Source: Bacteroidota bacterium
GTDB taxonomy: Bacteria > Bacteroidota > Ignavibacteria > OLB7
Assembly: GCA_018266795.1 (NCBI GenBank)
Contig: JAFDZV010000013.1
Location: 62,001 to 126,000, forward strand
DNA: 64,000 nt
Reading direction: 5' to 3'
A program made the position numbers and the translations under genes. Shown here piece by piece: positions 55,246 through 63,539 of this stretch. The notes under the pieces are model-generated. The model searched no databases, was not told where the DNA came from, and saw only the letters and a list, made by a program, of their open reading frames with translations. Positions within the stretch are counted from its first letter, which is position 1. Each line of letters opens with the position of its first letter.

Positions 55246-55857
55246 ATGCCCGCAAGCTCTCTTCTGAATGCAACACGCGACGAGGCTCGTGTCAACGAAC
55301 TGCTGGCCCGCGTGGCCGAGAAGCTTGGCCACGTCCCTCCAGCCTATCACACACTTGCAACCAGCCAGAGTTATCTGAATGATACGCTCTACAACCTGAA
55401 GAAGATGATTGCCGAGGGAGAGCTCGATCTCCACACGAAGCATCTGATCGCCGTTGCAGCAGCCTCCATTGCCGGAAGCGCAAGCCTTGTCGAGACGCGG
55501 ATTCTGGAGGCGCAGAATGACGGCGTTGGCGACGACGCGATCGGCGAGGCAATCACGGTTGCAGCATCCACAACGCAGTACAACACGTTCTACAAATTCC
55601 AGTCGCTTGCCGGAAGCGGCTTCGAGGAGTTCAAGCCAGGCTACAAGCTGAGTGTGTACCTGCGGCCGAACGTGCTGATGCTCAGGCAAGTGGAGTTGAT
55701 CGCCGCCATGATCTCCGTCATCAACAACTGCAGCTCGTGCGTCAAGGGGCACATTGCGAAGTGCCGCGAACTCGGCACAACGCCGCAGCAGATCGAGGAA
55801 GGATTGCGGGTAGCGGCATTGATCGCGGGTGTGGGTGCGTTCACACGCATCGACTAA
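55246..55857 (+). CDS. AhpD/carboxymuconolactone decarboxylase-like peroxidase
   Basis: A 203-residue all-helical protein of the AhpD family. The active site reads NNCSSCVKGH, giving Cys162, Cys165 and His169, with Glu150 twelve residues before as in AhpD (Glu-Cys-x-x-Cys-x-x-x-His). A degenerate AhpD repeat occupies the N-terminal half (ELDLHTKHLIAVAAASIAGSASL), where the cysteines are replaced. Such proteins reduce AhpC or act as independent peroxidases. An AhpC-type peroxiredoxin follows 387 bases downstream on the same strand, which supports a shared peroxide-defence role. It is followed by a small hairpin. Confidence 0.88.
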   Translation: MPASSLLNATRDEARVNELLARVAEKLGHVPPAYHTLATSQSYLNDTLYNLKKMIAEGELDLHTKHLIAVAAASIAGSASLVETRILEAQNDGVGDDAIGEAITVAASTTQYNTFYKFQSLAGSGFEEFKPGYKLSVYLRPNVLMLRQVELIAAMISVINNCSSCVKGHIAKCRELGTTPQQIEEGLRVAALIAGVGAFTRID

Positions 55858-56244
55858 GGCTTCCTGACAGAACGGTCCCGAACGTCATCGACGGCTGTTG
55901 GCTACCATGAGCCTGGTTCCTTGTACGCTCGCCTGCGGCTCGCTCTGGTTCCTGGTCAGCGGCTGGAATACATCGAGCGGAAGAACACGACGGGGTGGCA
56001 ATGGTCTGCCCTCAGGCCCTGCAGCGCCTGAGGGTTGCGGCCGTACGGTGTGCATCGCAACGCACACAACAAAAAGTAACAGGGCGGCCGATTGTCTCGG
56101 CGATCCTCTTCGCCTAGCTTCGCGCCGCCCGGAGTAACCCGGGCTCGCAGGTTGGCCTGCGGCAGAGCAATCCGGCTACATGCTCATCCGCTCCCTACAC
56201 ATCGCTTCATAGTTCCCAATGCAATACAGCAAGGAGATACGCAC
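55858..56244. other. 387-base interval between the AhpD-like gene and ahpC
   Basis: Apart from the hairpin at 56009-56034 and the ribosome binding site of ahpC (AAGGAG at 56231-56236) I see nothing certain here. The open frame entering ahpC from 56092 is not conserved. A peroxide-responsive operator could lie here; I cannot identify one. Confidence 0.4.
56009..56034 (+). terminator. Hairpin downstream of the AhpD-like gene
   Basis: CCCTCAGGC (56009-56017) pairs perfectly with GCCTGAGGG (56026-56034) around an eight-base loop. A poor T run follows. It lies 150 bases past the stop codon, so it may act as a terminator or as part of a leader for ahpC. Confidence 0.45.
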
Positions 56245-56817
56245 ATGGCAGTAATGGTTGGCACCCCGGCGCCGGAGTTCAAGGGCCCGGCAGTGATCGG
56301 CGGCCCATCGGCGGCACTGAATCCGGACAACGCGTTCAAGGAGATCTCCCTCTCCGATTTCCGCGGCAAGTGGGTGGTGTTCTTCTTCTACCCGTTGGAC
56401 TTCACCTTTGTCTGCCCGACGGAGATCGCCGAATTTGGAAATGCCTACGAGGACTTCCGCGATCTGGACGCCGAGGTGATCGGCGTATCGACGGACTCCA
56501 AGCATTCGCATCTCGCATGGCGCCATCATGAGGCGAAGCTGCAGAACCTTCCGTTCATGCTCCTCGCGGACAACACGAAGCAAATTGCACGCGACTACAG
56601 TGTGCTGAAGGAGGAGACCGGCTACGCTCTGCGCGGCACGTTCATCATCGATCCGGATGGCGTCCTTCAGTACATGGTGGTACACAACGAGGATGTGGGC
56701 CGTTCGATCCCCGAAACCAGGCGCGTGCTGGAGGCATTGCAGACCGGTGAGCTTTGCCCGTGCAACTGGAACAAGGGGCAGGCCACGCTTTCGAACGCCG
56801 ATCTGGTTGAAGCCTGA
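56245..56817 (+). CDS. ahpC: Peroxiredoxin (AhpC/Prx1 type)
   Basis: A 190-residue 2-Cys peroxiredoxin that reduces hydrogen peroxide and organic peroxides. The peroxidatic Cys57 is in FTFVCPTEIAEFG; the resolving Cys171 (possibly Cys173) is in GELCPCNWNKGQ. The usual supporting residues appear in DFRGKWVVFFFYPLDF and the ADNTKQIARDY stretch. The ATG at 56245 has AAGGAG eight bases before it. It sits downstream of the AhpD-like gene, a likely redox partner. Alkyl hydroperoxide reductase subunit AhpF is not present nearby, so AhpD or a thioredoxin probably recycles it. Confidence 0.93.
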   Translation: MAVMVGTPAPEFKGPAVIGGPSAALNPDNAFKEISLSDFRGKWVVFFFYPLDFTFVCPTEIAEFGNAYEDFRDLDAEVIGVSTDSKHSHLAWRHHEAKLQNLPFMLLADNTKQIARDYSVLKEETGYALRGTFIIDPDGVLQYMVVHNEDVGRSIPETRRVLEALQTGELCPCNWNKGQATLSNADLVEA

Positions 56818-57239
56818 GATCACCGGGTCCCTTCCTCATCCAGCCGCCGTTCGGTTGCGCGAGCATCCCGTGCCGCATGGCACTCTGTGGTGCCCCGCAG
56901 CAGAGAGTACATGGAACGCCCGGGAATTGCACCCGGAAGGCGCGGCATCAACAAAGCATAACAGGGCGAAGGCTGCATCGCGCGGCCTTCGCCCCGTTCG
57001 TTCCAAACGCACGCAACCGCAACGATTTTCCCGCGCAGAATTCCGGCAGGCAATCGAGGGGTACGGTGAACGTCTACGCGCCCGATCCGCGAACACGTGG
57101 CCGCATGATTATAGTCATGGCGCGTCAGCGCTTTCCTAGTATTTTTGCTTGCTCTTTTTTCAGCTGAACGTCGGAGTCCCTGTGCCCACTCGCTTACCCC
57201 GCGTTCGCCGATATCCACGTCCGGCACTTTCTGGAGTCA
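56818..57239. other. 422-base interval between ahpC and speA
   Basis: Holds a terminator hairpin (56964-56994) and presumably the speA promoter in its right half, where TAGTATTTTTGCTTGCTC at about 57137-57155 is the only AT-rich patch. Short frames lack support. Confidence 0.4.
56964..56994 (+). terminator. Hairpin terminator after ahpC
   Basis: A perfect 10-bp stem GGGCGAAGGC (56964-56973) with its complement at 56985-56994 and an 11-base loop, 147 bases past the ahpC stop. CGTTCGTTCC follows. Confidence 0.6.
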
Positions 57240-59393
57240 ATGAACAGCAAAACGAGCACCGTTCCCGCAGAACCCGCAGAGACAACTCCCCACCCCGATG
57301 CCGAGGTGAACAACTGGTCCGTCGATGACGCGAAGACGTTGTACAACCTCGACAAATGGGGCGAACCCTACTTCGGAATCAATGCAAACGGCAACGTGAC
57401 CGTGCGGCCCACGATCGAGGCCGATACGGAGATTGCCATCTACGACGTGATCGAAGAGGTGCGGCGGCGCGGCATACAGCTTCCGGTCCTGATTCGTTTT
57501 CAGGATCTGCTGCGGCGGCGTGTGATCGAACTGAACGAGAGCTTCCGCCGTGCGATCGAGGAGTTCGAGTACAACGGCGAATATCAGGGCGTGTACCCGA
57601 TCAAGGTGAACCAGCTTCACGAGGTGGTGCTGGAAATCATGGAGGCCGGCGAGCCGTACAACTTCGGGCTGGAGTGCGGTTCCAAGGCGGAACTGTTCGC
57701 AACGCTGCCGCATCTGGAGCGCGACAGCATGCTCCTGATCTGCAACGGCTACAAGGATGCAACGATGCTCCGCGCCATGCTGATGGGACGGCAGCTCGGC
57801 AAGAACATCCTCCCGATCCTGGAGAAGTACAAGGAGTTCGAGGATCTGCTTGCAGAGGCGGATGCGGTTGGCGTGGAGCCCGCATTCGGCGTACGTGTGC
57901 GGCTGGCGACTGCCGGCACCGGGCGCTGGGCCGAATCGGGCGGCGACGTCTCCAAGTTCGGCATCTCAATCCCGGACACGCTGAAGTTGATCGAGGTGCT
58001 GCGCCAGCGTGGCAGCATGGACTCCTTCCGGCTTGTTCACTTCCACATCGGCTCGCAGATCACCGACATCATGGCGCTGAAGTCGGCTGTGCGCGAGGCG
58101 ACGCGCATCTACGCGAAGCTTGTGAAGATGGGGCTCGGCATCCGTTACATCGACGTGGGAGGTGGCCTGGGCATCAATTACGATTCGCCGGAGGCCGGGC
58201 TTCAGCAGAGCATCAACTATACGCTGCAGGAGTACGTGAACAGCGTTGTCTACACGATCAAGGAGATCTGCGACAACGAAGGCGTGCCGCATCCGATCCT
58301 CGTGTCCGAGAGCGGACGCGCACTCACCGCACATCACTCGGTTCTGGTTGTGGGCGTGCTGAGCGCCACGAAGAAGGGGCTTTCCGAAGAGGTGCCGGTG
58401 GTGACCGAAAAGGACCAACCCACCGTTCGTGAGCTGTACGACATGCTTACCACGCTGGAAGCGCATGTGGCCGGCGCGCGAGGTATCGGACAGCGGAAGG
58501 CTCGCTATCTGGAGACCTATCACGATGCCGTGGAGAAGCGCCGCGAGTCCGACCAGTTGTTCTCGCTCGGATATTTCTCGCTTGAAGACAAGGGGAAGGC
58601 CGAGCAGCTCTACTGGAGCCTGATGCAGGCTCTCTACAAGTCGATGTCGCAGCTCGATCCGGACTCGCTCCCCTCCGATCTCTATCACGTGGAGGAGCAG
58701 CTGGTTGACCAGTACCTCTGCGACTTCTCGGTGTTCCAGAGCATGCTCGATCACTGGGCAATCGATCAGCTGTTCCCCGTAATGCCGATTCATCGCCTGC
58801 ACGAACGTCCCACACGCCGCGGAACGTTGGTGGATATCACCTGCGATTCGGACGGCAAGGTGGACCAGTTCATCGGCGACGACGGCGAGCGTTCGTTCCT
58901 GGAACTTCATCCGGTGGACAGCGGCAACTACTATCTCGGGTTCTTCCTGATGGGCGCCTATCAGGATATCCTTGGGGACATGCACAATCTCTTCGGCCGT
59001 GTGAACGAAGTGCATGTCTACGCGGACGAGGAGGAGCCGGGGAATTTCTACATCGAGAAGGCGATCCGCGGCACCACTGTCACCGAGGCGCTCTCGCAGG
59101 TGCAGTATTTCCCGAGCGATCTGATGAAGCGGATGGATGCGTTGATCCGCGAGAAGGTGAAGTCCAAGAAGCTGCGCCCGACGCAGGGCGTTGCGTTCAC
59201 GGAACGGTATGCGCGCGGCCTGGAGGAGTATACGTACTACAACTTCTGGGACGAGAGCTCGAAGAGTCAGGCGCAGACCGCCGCAGCGGCAAGCCCGGCA
59301 GGCACGCCCGCCGAGCAGCCGCACGTAAACGGTTCCTATCAGAATGGAAGCGCGAACGGCAACGGCAACGGCAACGCGAACGATGCGAAATGA
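57240..59393 (+). CDS. speA: Biosynthetic arginine decarboxylase
   Basis: A 717-residue PLP enzyme of the SpeA family that makes agmatine from arginine, the first step of putrescine synthesis. The PLP lysine is Lys122 in VYPIKVNQLHEVV, and the active-site loop HIGSQITDI comes later (near residue 270). The N-terminal extension and WSVDDAKTLYNLDKWG start are typical. The protein is about 60 residues longer than E. coli SpeA (658) because of a low-complexity tail rich in Ala, Asn and Gly after residue 675. Its stop overlaps the acetyltransferase start (ATGA). A deoxyhypusine synthase-like gene lies 3 kb away. Confidence 0.95.
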   Translation: MNSKTSTVPAEPAETTPHPDAEVNNWSVDDAKTLYNLDKWGEPYFGINANGNVTVRPTIEADTEIAIYDVIEEVRRRGIQLPVLIRFQDLLRRRVIELNESFRRAIEEFEYNGEYQGVYPIKVNQLHEVVLEIMEAGEPYNFGLECGSKAELFATLPHLERDSMLLICNGYKDATMLRAMLMGRQLGKNILPILEKYKEFEDLLAEADAVGVEPAFGVRVRLATAGTGRWAESGGDVSKFGISIPDTLKLIEVLRQRGSMDSFRLVHFHIGSQITDIMALKSAVREATRIYAKLVKMGLGIRYIDVGGGLGINYDSPEAGLQQSINYTLQEYVNSVVYTIKEICDNEGVPHPILVSESGRALTAHHSVLVVGVLSATKKGLSEEVPVVTEKDQPTVRELYDMLTTLEAHVAGARGIGQRKARYLETYHDAVEKRRESDQLFSLGYFSLEDKGKAEQLYWSLMQALYKSMSQLDPDSLPSDLYHVEEQLVDQYLCDFSVFQSMLDHWAIDQLFPVMPIHRLHERPTRRGTLVDITCDSDGKVDQFIGDDGERSFLELHPVDSGNYYLGFFLMGAYQDILGDMHNLFGRVNEVHVYADEEEPGNFYIEKAIRGTTVTEALSQVQYFPSDLMKRMDALIREKVKSKKLRPTQGVAFTERYARGLEEYTYYNFWDESSKSQAQTAAAASPAGTPAEQPHVNGSYQNGSANGNGNGNANDAK

Positions 59394-60019
59394 GCCGCAC
59401 AACCGGTGATGGTCCCGACCAGAGCTTGCTGGTGGTCCGTGAGATCACCCCGGAACTCGCGGAGGACTATCTGCACTTCTTCGATCACGTTGCATTCTCC
59501 GACAATCCCGGCTGGGGTTCCTGCTACTGCTATTGTTATTTGGGCGCGTTCAGCGGCCGGGAGTGGAATGCGCGAACCGCAGAGCAGAACCGTTCCGATG
59601 TCGGCGCCGTGATCTGCCGCGGCGAGATGAAGGGCCTTCTGGCCTATCTGGGAAACGAGGTGGTGGCGTGGTGCCATGCGGCCCCACGCCTGTCACTGCC
59701 GGCGCTTGCGAACGATCCCGATCTCCCTTCCGACAACCTGGAGGTAACCGGCTCCATTGTCTGCTTCCTTGTTGCACCGCAGTATCGCCGGCGCGGGATT
59801 GCACGCGCACTGCTCGATGGCGCATGCGACTACCTGGCGCGCATGGGAATGCAGTATGCGGAGGCATACCCATTGACCGGTGAGACACGGAGCGCCGCCA
59901 ACTATCATGGCCCCGAGGAGATGTATCGTGCCGCGCGCTTTACCGTGGTTGGAGAATTCCCCGGCGGCGCCGTTGTGCGCAAGCGTCTGGAACCGGAGTT
60001 GCAGTCTGCAACGGACTGA
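59390..60019 (+). CDS. GNAT-family N-acetyltransferase
   Basis: A 209-residue acetyltransferase. The acetyl-CoA loop is VAPQYRRRGIARALLDGACDYLARMG, and strands SIVCFLVAP and MQYAEAYPLT frame it. Two cysteine pairs lie in GSCYCYCYLGAF, an unusual stretch near residue 45. It overlaps the speA stop by four bases, so the two are translated together, and a role in polyamine or agmatine acetylation is an inference from that. The natural substrate cannot be told. It ends 43 bases before a convergent CLC gene. Confidence 0.82.
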   Translation: MSRTTGDGPDQSLLVVREITPELAEDYLHFFDHVAFSDNPGWGSCYCYCYLGAFSGREWNARTAEQNRSDVGAVICRGEMKGLLAYLGNEVVAWCHAAPRLSLPALANDPDLPSDNLEVTGSIVCFLVAPQYRRRGIARALLDGACDYLARMGMQYAEAYPLTGETRSAANYHGPEEMYRAARFTVVGEFPGGAVVRKRLEPELQSATD

Positions 60020-60062
60020 ACCGCTCCGGGAGTTGTTCATTCGCAGCGGATGCGCACCACCA

Positions 60063-61955
60063 TCAATCCCTTCGCAACAGCTTTCGGCCGCGAACGATGA
60101 TCGCCAGCACGCGCGCGCGCTTCAGCGAGATGGACCGATGCAGTACGCGCCGCTGATTGCGCTGTATGCTGTAGGCCTTGAACACATCGCGAGGCACAAG
60201 CACGCCAACGATCTCGCGGGAGGAATCGTTGGTGACCACTGGAAGCAGGTCCGTGTCGAACTTCTGCATCAGATCAACCGCCGCATCGAGCGTGGTCTCG
60301 GCATAGAGGAATGGCGGATTGCGCCGCACCACTTCCGATATCGGTCCATCCTCCGACGAGTGCCGGCTGAAAATGTCCGCACGGTTCACGAGGCCGATCA
60401 ACTGATTCTCCTCTGTGACCACCGCAAACGCAAGCTCCGTTGCCTCCGTTGCGTTGTGCTTTATCCACTCGCGAACTTCGCGCACCGTGTTCTCCGCGCT
60501 TAGCACATGGGTCTCCGACTGCATCACCTGCCCCACCGTTACGGAGCGAAGGATATCGGGCTCGTATGCCTGCGGCGTGCGAACGCCGCGCCGCTCGATC
60601 TTCTCGGTCATGATGCTGCCTCGCATGACAAGGTAGGAGACGAAGTACGCCGCGATGCAGCCTCCAAGCAGCGGCAGCAGAGCATGCGGCTGCATCGTTG
60701 TCTCCAGCGCGAATATGATGGAGGCAAGAAGTGCACGCGACGCTCCGGTGAACATCGCCGCCATTCCGACAAGCGCAGCAGTGGGAATGTCGATGCCGGC
60801 GCCCGGGATCAGATGTTGAAGAAGCATGCCGGCAAGCGCGCCGAACGCACCGCCGATTGTCAGGAGCGGCGCAAGCGTTCCACCGGATGTGCCGCTTGAG
60901 AGCGAGACCGCCCACGAGCAATACTTCAACACGCAGAGCACGAGGATGGCCCGCAGAGGAAGCGTGCCGGAGAGAAGGCTGGTGATGTTGTCGTAGCCGA
61001 CTCCCATCGTCTCCGGCGCGAAGATCCCGATTGCGCCCACGGCTATGCCGCCGATTGCCGGCCACCACATCCAGTGGATGGGAAGCTTCTCGAATGCATC
61101 CTCGAGTTTGTAGACGCTTCGGCTTACGAGGCCGGCCGCCACGCCTGCGGCGAGGCCAAGCGCCACGTACGCCGCGAGGGCCGCCGCCGTGGGCTGCGGA
61201 ACAACGGGCATCGCGAACGCCGGAGCCGTTCCGAACAGCAGAAGGTGAAACGCTGCGCCGGTCACCGATGCAAGCGCCACCGGGATGATGGAACGCGGAG
61301 AGAACTCGAACAGAAGAAGCTCGATCGCCAGCATCACGGCAGCTACCGGACTTCCGAAGATCGCCGCCATCCCCGCGGCGGCACCGCACGTAAGGAGAAC
61401 CTTGCGCTCATGCGCCGTGATCCGCAGAAGCTGGCCGAGCAGTGAGCCCACGGCACCGCCGGTTGCGATGATCGGGCCTTCGGCGCCAAACGGACCTCCC
61501 GTCCCTATCGAGATCGCCGAGGATATCGGCTTGAGAATCGTGATGGATGGATTGATCCGGCTTTCGTTCAGCAGCACCTGCTCCATTGCTTCGGGAATGC
61601 CGTGCCCGCGAATCGCCTTGGAGCCGTAGCGCGCCATCAGGCCCACGATCAGGCCTCCGATCACCGGAACGAACAGAACGCCGATCCCCAGATGATGTTC
61701 CTTCGGCGAAGCCTCGAGAACCGACAGGCGGCCGAGGAAGGCCAGATTGGTAATGAGGTTGATCAGCGCAACCAGCCCCTTTGCAAGCAGACCTACCAGC
61801 GCTCCGAGCATGATGGCAAGCGCGCTCATGTAAGCGACGCGCGTTCCTACAATCGGTTCGCGGTGAAGATGGGGATCAACGTCTACTGATGAAGTAAGCG
61901 ATGGCGCGGGTATCGCCTGGTTCGTACCCGATGGGGCGAGCACTCTCTTGTTCAT
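60063..61955 (-). CDS. CLC-type chloride channel/transporter with CBS domains
   Basis: A 630-residue CLC protein with about ten to twelve membrane helices and a C-terminal CBS pair (about residues 470-600). The filter regions are RGHGIPEAM (residues 117-124), GTGGPFGAEGP (gating Glu159) and the later GTSGGTLAP. The glutamate at the external gate position suggests a chloride/proton exchanger rather than a leak channel, although the internal proton glutamate cannot be located by eye. CBS domains often sense nucleotides. It is convergent with the speA-acetyltransferase operon and divergent from the deoxyhypusine synthase-like gene. Confidence 0.92.
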   Translation of the reverse strand: MNKRVLAPSGTNQAIPAPSLTSSVDVDPHLHREPIVGTRVAYMSALAIMLGALVGLLAKGLVALINLITNLAFLGRLSVLEASPKEHHLGIGVLFVPVIGGLIVGLMARYGSKAIRGHGIPEAMEQVLLNESRINPSITILKPISSAISIGTGGPFGAEGPIIATGGAVGSLLGQLLRITAHERKVLLTCGAAAGMAAIFGSPVAAVMLAIELLLFEFSPRSIIPVALASVTGAAFHLLLFGTAPAFAMPVVPQPTAAALAAYVALGLAAGVAAGLVSRSVYKLEDAFEKLPIHWMWWPAIGGIAVGAIGIFAPETMGVGYDNITSLLSGTLPLRAILVLCVLKYCSWAVSLSSGTSGGTLAPLLTIGGAFGALAGMLLQHLIPGAGIDIPTAALVGMAAMFTGASRALLASIIFALETTMQPHALLPLLGGCIAAYFVSYLVMRGSIMTEKIERRGVRTPQAYEPDILRSVTVGQVMQSETHVLSAENTVREVREWIKHNATEATELAFAVVTEENQLIGLVNRADIFSRHSSEDGPISEVVRRNPPFLYAETTLDAAVDLMQKFDTDLLPVVTNDSSREIVGVLVPRDVFKAYSIQRNQRRVLHRSISLKRARVLAIIVRGRKLLRRD

Positions 61956-62278
61956 TACAGGTATGTCCGGTGTTTTCGGCAGAGGTATCGGGAAAGGGAA
62001 TGCGGCAGGAGGACCGGTCGCAGCGGGATAGCCAAGGTAGCACTTGCGATGATGCGCGTGTTTTTCAATGTGTTGTTAGAGGCTCGTGAACCTTTCGTCG
62101 ATTTGGCGGAACGCCTGCATGCGGCTTGGAACTGTGCTCGCTGCCGACCGAAATTCACACCCGTCTGCGTTGCCGAAGTCTCAAGAACTCACCTGCAGTT
62201 CCTCACCAACCCGGGCCGCGCGTCGGCGCCAACAGGCCCGGCAGCGCCGATTATCAGCAACTCCTAAACTCTGCGGAC
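61956..62278. other. Divergent interval between CLC and the deoxyhypusine synthase-like gene
   Basis: This 323-base region must hold two promoters. A frame from 62126 runs into the downstream gene, but its first 51 residues (Arg/Pro-rich, no pattern) look untranslated or mis-called. No hairpin or motif stands out. Confidence 0.4.
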
Positions 62279-63301
62279 TTGAAACACACGAAGGAAGAAT
62301 ACCTGCAAAAGAAGATCGCGCCGATCTCACCGCGCGACATTTCCAGCATCGACGATCTGCTGCGCCGCATGGGCGGCTGTTCGTTTCAGGGACGTGCGCT
62401 CTCGCGCTGCCTGGACGTACTGGAGAACATGGTGCGCGACACGGAGTGCATGATCGTGATGACGCTTGCGGGCGCCATGGTGCCGGGCGGCATGGAGGAA
62501 CTGGTAACGCAGTTGATCGAACACGACATCATACAGGCACTGGTTTCCACGGGCGCGAACATCAGCCACTCCATGGTAAACCATGCCGACGATGAGAACC
62601 AGGGGCATTACGTCGGCGCGGTAAGCGTGAACGATGCCGAACTGTACGAACATCACATCAACCGGATCTACGATACGTTTCTCCCCGAGGAGGGATATCA
62701 CGCCGGCGAGATGCTGCTGGAGGCGATATTGAAGCGGCACTTCGCGGAGCAGGGGATCGATCCCACGCAGCCGTGGCACGTGCGTCCGCAGGAGTTGTTC
62801 GCACTGGTGGGCTCCGCGCTCGATGCGCTGGGCAAGCGCGGCATCCTGGCCGCCGCCGCACGCAAGGGAATGCCGATCTTCTGCGGCGCCACAACGGACA
62901 GCGAGTTTGCGCTCAACCTGGTGAAGTACAACATGCGCAACAACTGGCGCATCGTTCTCGATGAGCTTGCCGACGTAAGCATCTTCGCCCACAGCCTTCT
63001 TCGAAGCGAGCGCAATGGAACGTTGATCATCGGGGGCGGCGTGCCGCGCAACTGGGCACAGCAGGCGTGGCCGCTGTTGGAGATGACCGGCGCAACGGAC
63101 AGGCATGGCTACGACCGAACGGTGCGCATCTACACAGACTCGCCGGCGTGGGGAGGTTTGAGCGGCTGCACGATCTCCGAATCCGTCTCCTGGGGAAAGT
63201 ATACCGAGAACGCAATCGCGGCGGAAGTGCAGTGCGATGCAACCATTGCGTTGCCGCTCCTGATTACAGGGCTCTTCGAACGCCTGGGCATCGGGACCTG
63301 A
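62279..63301 (+). CDS. Deoxyhypusine synthase-like protein (possible homospermidine synthase)
   Basis: A 340-residue homologue of deoxyhypusine synthase, an enzyme of eukaryotes and archaea that transfers an aminobutyl group from spermidine. The NAD-binding motifs LVSTGANISHSMVNHAD and GTLIIGGGVPRNW are present, and the catalytic lysine is Lys307 in SVSWGKYTENA. Bacteria lack the eIF5A client, and bacterial members have been proposed to make homospermidine or related polyamines. speA lies 3 kb upstream. The start is uncertain: I use the TTG at 62279 (MKHTKEEYLQKK), because the ATG at 62126 adds 51 residues of non-protein character. A hairpin follows. Confidence 0.88.
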   Translation: MKHTKEEYLQKKIAPISPRDISSIDDLLRRMGGCSFQGRALSRCLDVLENMVRDTECMIVMTLAGAMVPGGMEELVTQLIEHDIIQALVSTGANISHSMVNHADDENQGHYVGAVSVNDAELYEHHINRIYDTFLPEEGYHAGEMLLEAILKRHFAEQGIDPTQPWHVRPQELFALVGSALDALGKRGILAAAARKGMPIFCGATTDSEFALNLVKYNMRNNWRIVLDELADVSIFAHSLLRSERNGTLIIGGGVPRNWAQQAWPLLEMTGATDRHGYDRTVRIYTDSPAWGGLSGCTISESVSWGKYTENAIAAEVQCDATIALPLLITGLFERLGIGT

Positions 63302-63343
63302 CAGCCCGGGCCTGATGCTCTCTGCGCAGGAACACCTGCATAC

Positions 63344-63373
63344 GGGCTGGCACCGAGTGCCCGGTGCCAGCCC
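63344..63373 (+). terminator. Hairpin terminator after the deoxyhypusine synthase-like gene
   Basis: A perfect 12-bp stem GGGCTGGCACCG (63344-63355) with its complement at 63362-63373 closes on AGTGCC. ATTCGTGTTATAT follows, giving a modest T-rich tail. Confidence 0.7.
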
Positions 63374-63539
63374 ATTCGTGTTATATACCGGCGGCCCGTG
63401 CATCATGAGATGTGCGCGCGATGCCGGACTGTTCGTGATGCGGCGAAACGGGAACGTTTAATACGCCTTTAATCCGAACTTAACCGCATGGCCGTAGTTT
63501 CGCGAAAACAACTCCCTTCACAAACGATTCAACACGGTG

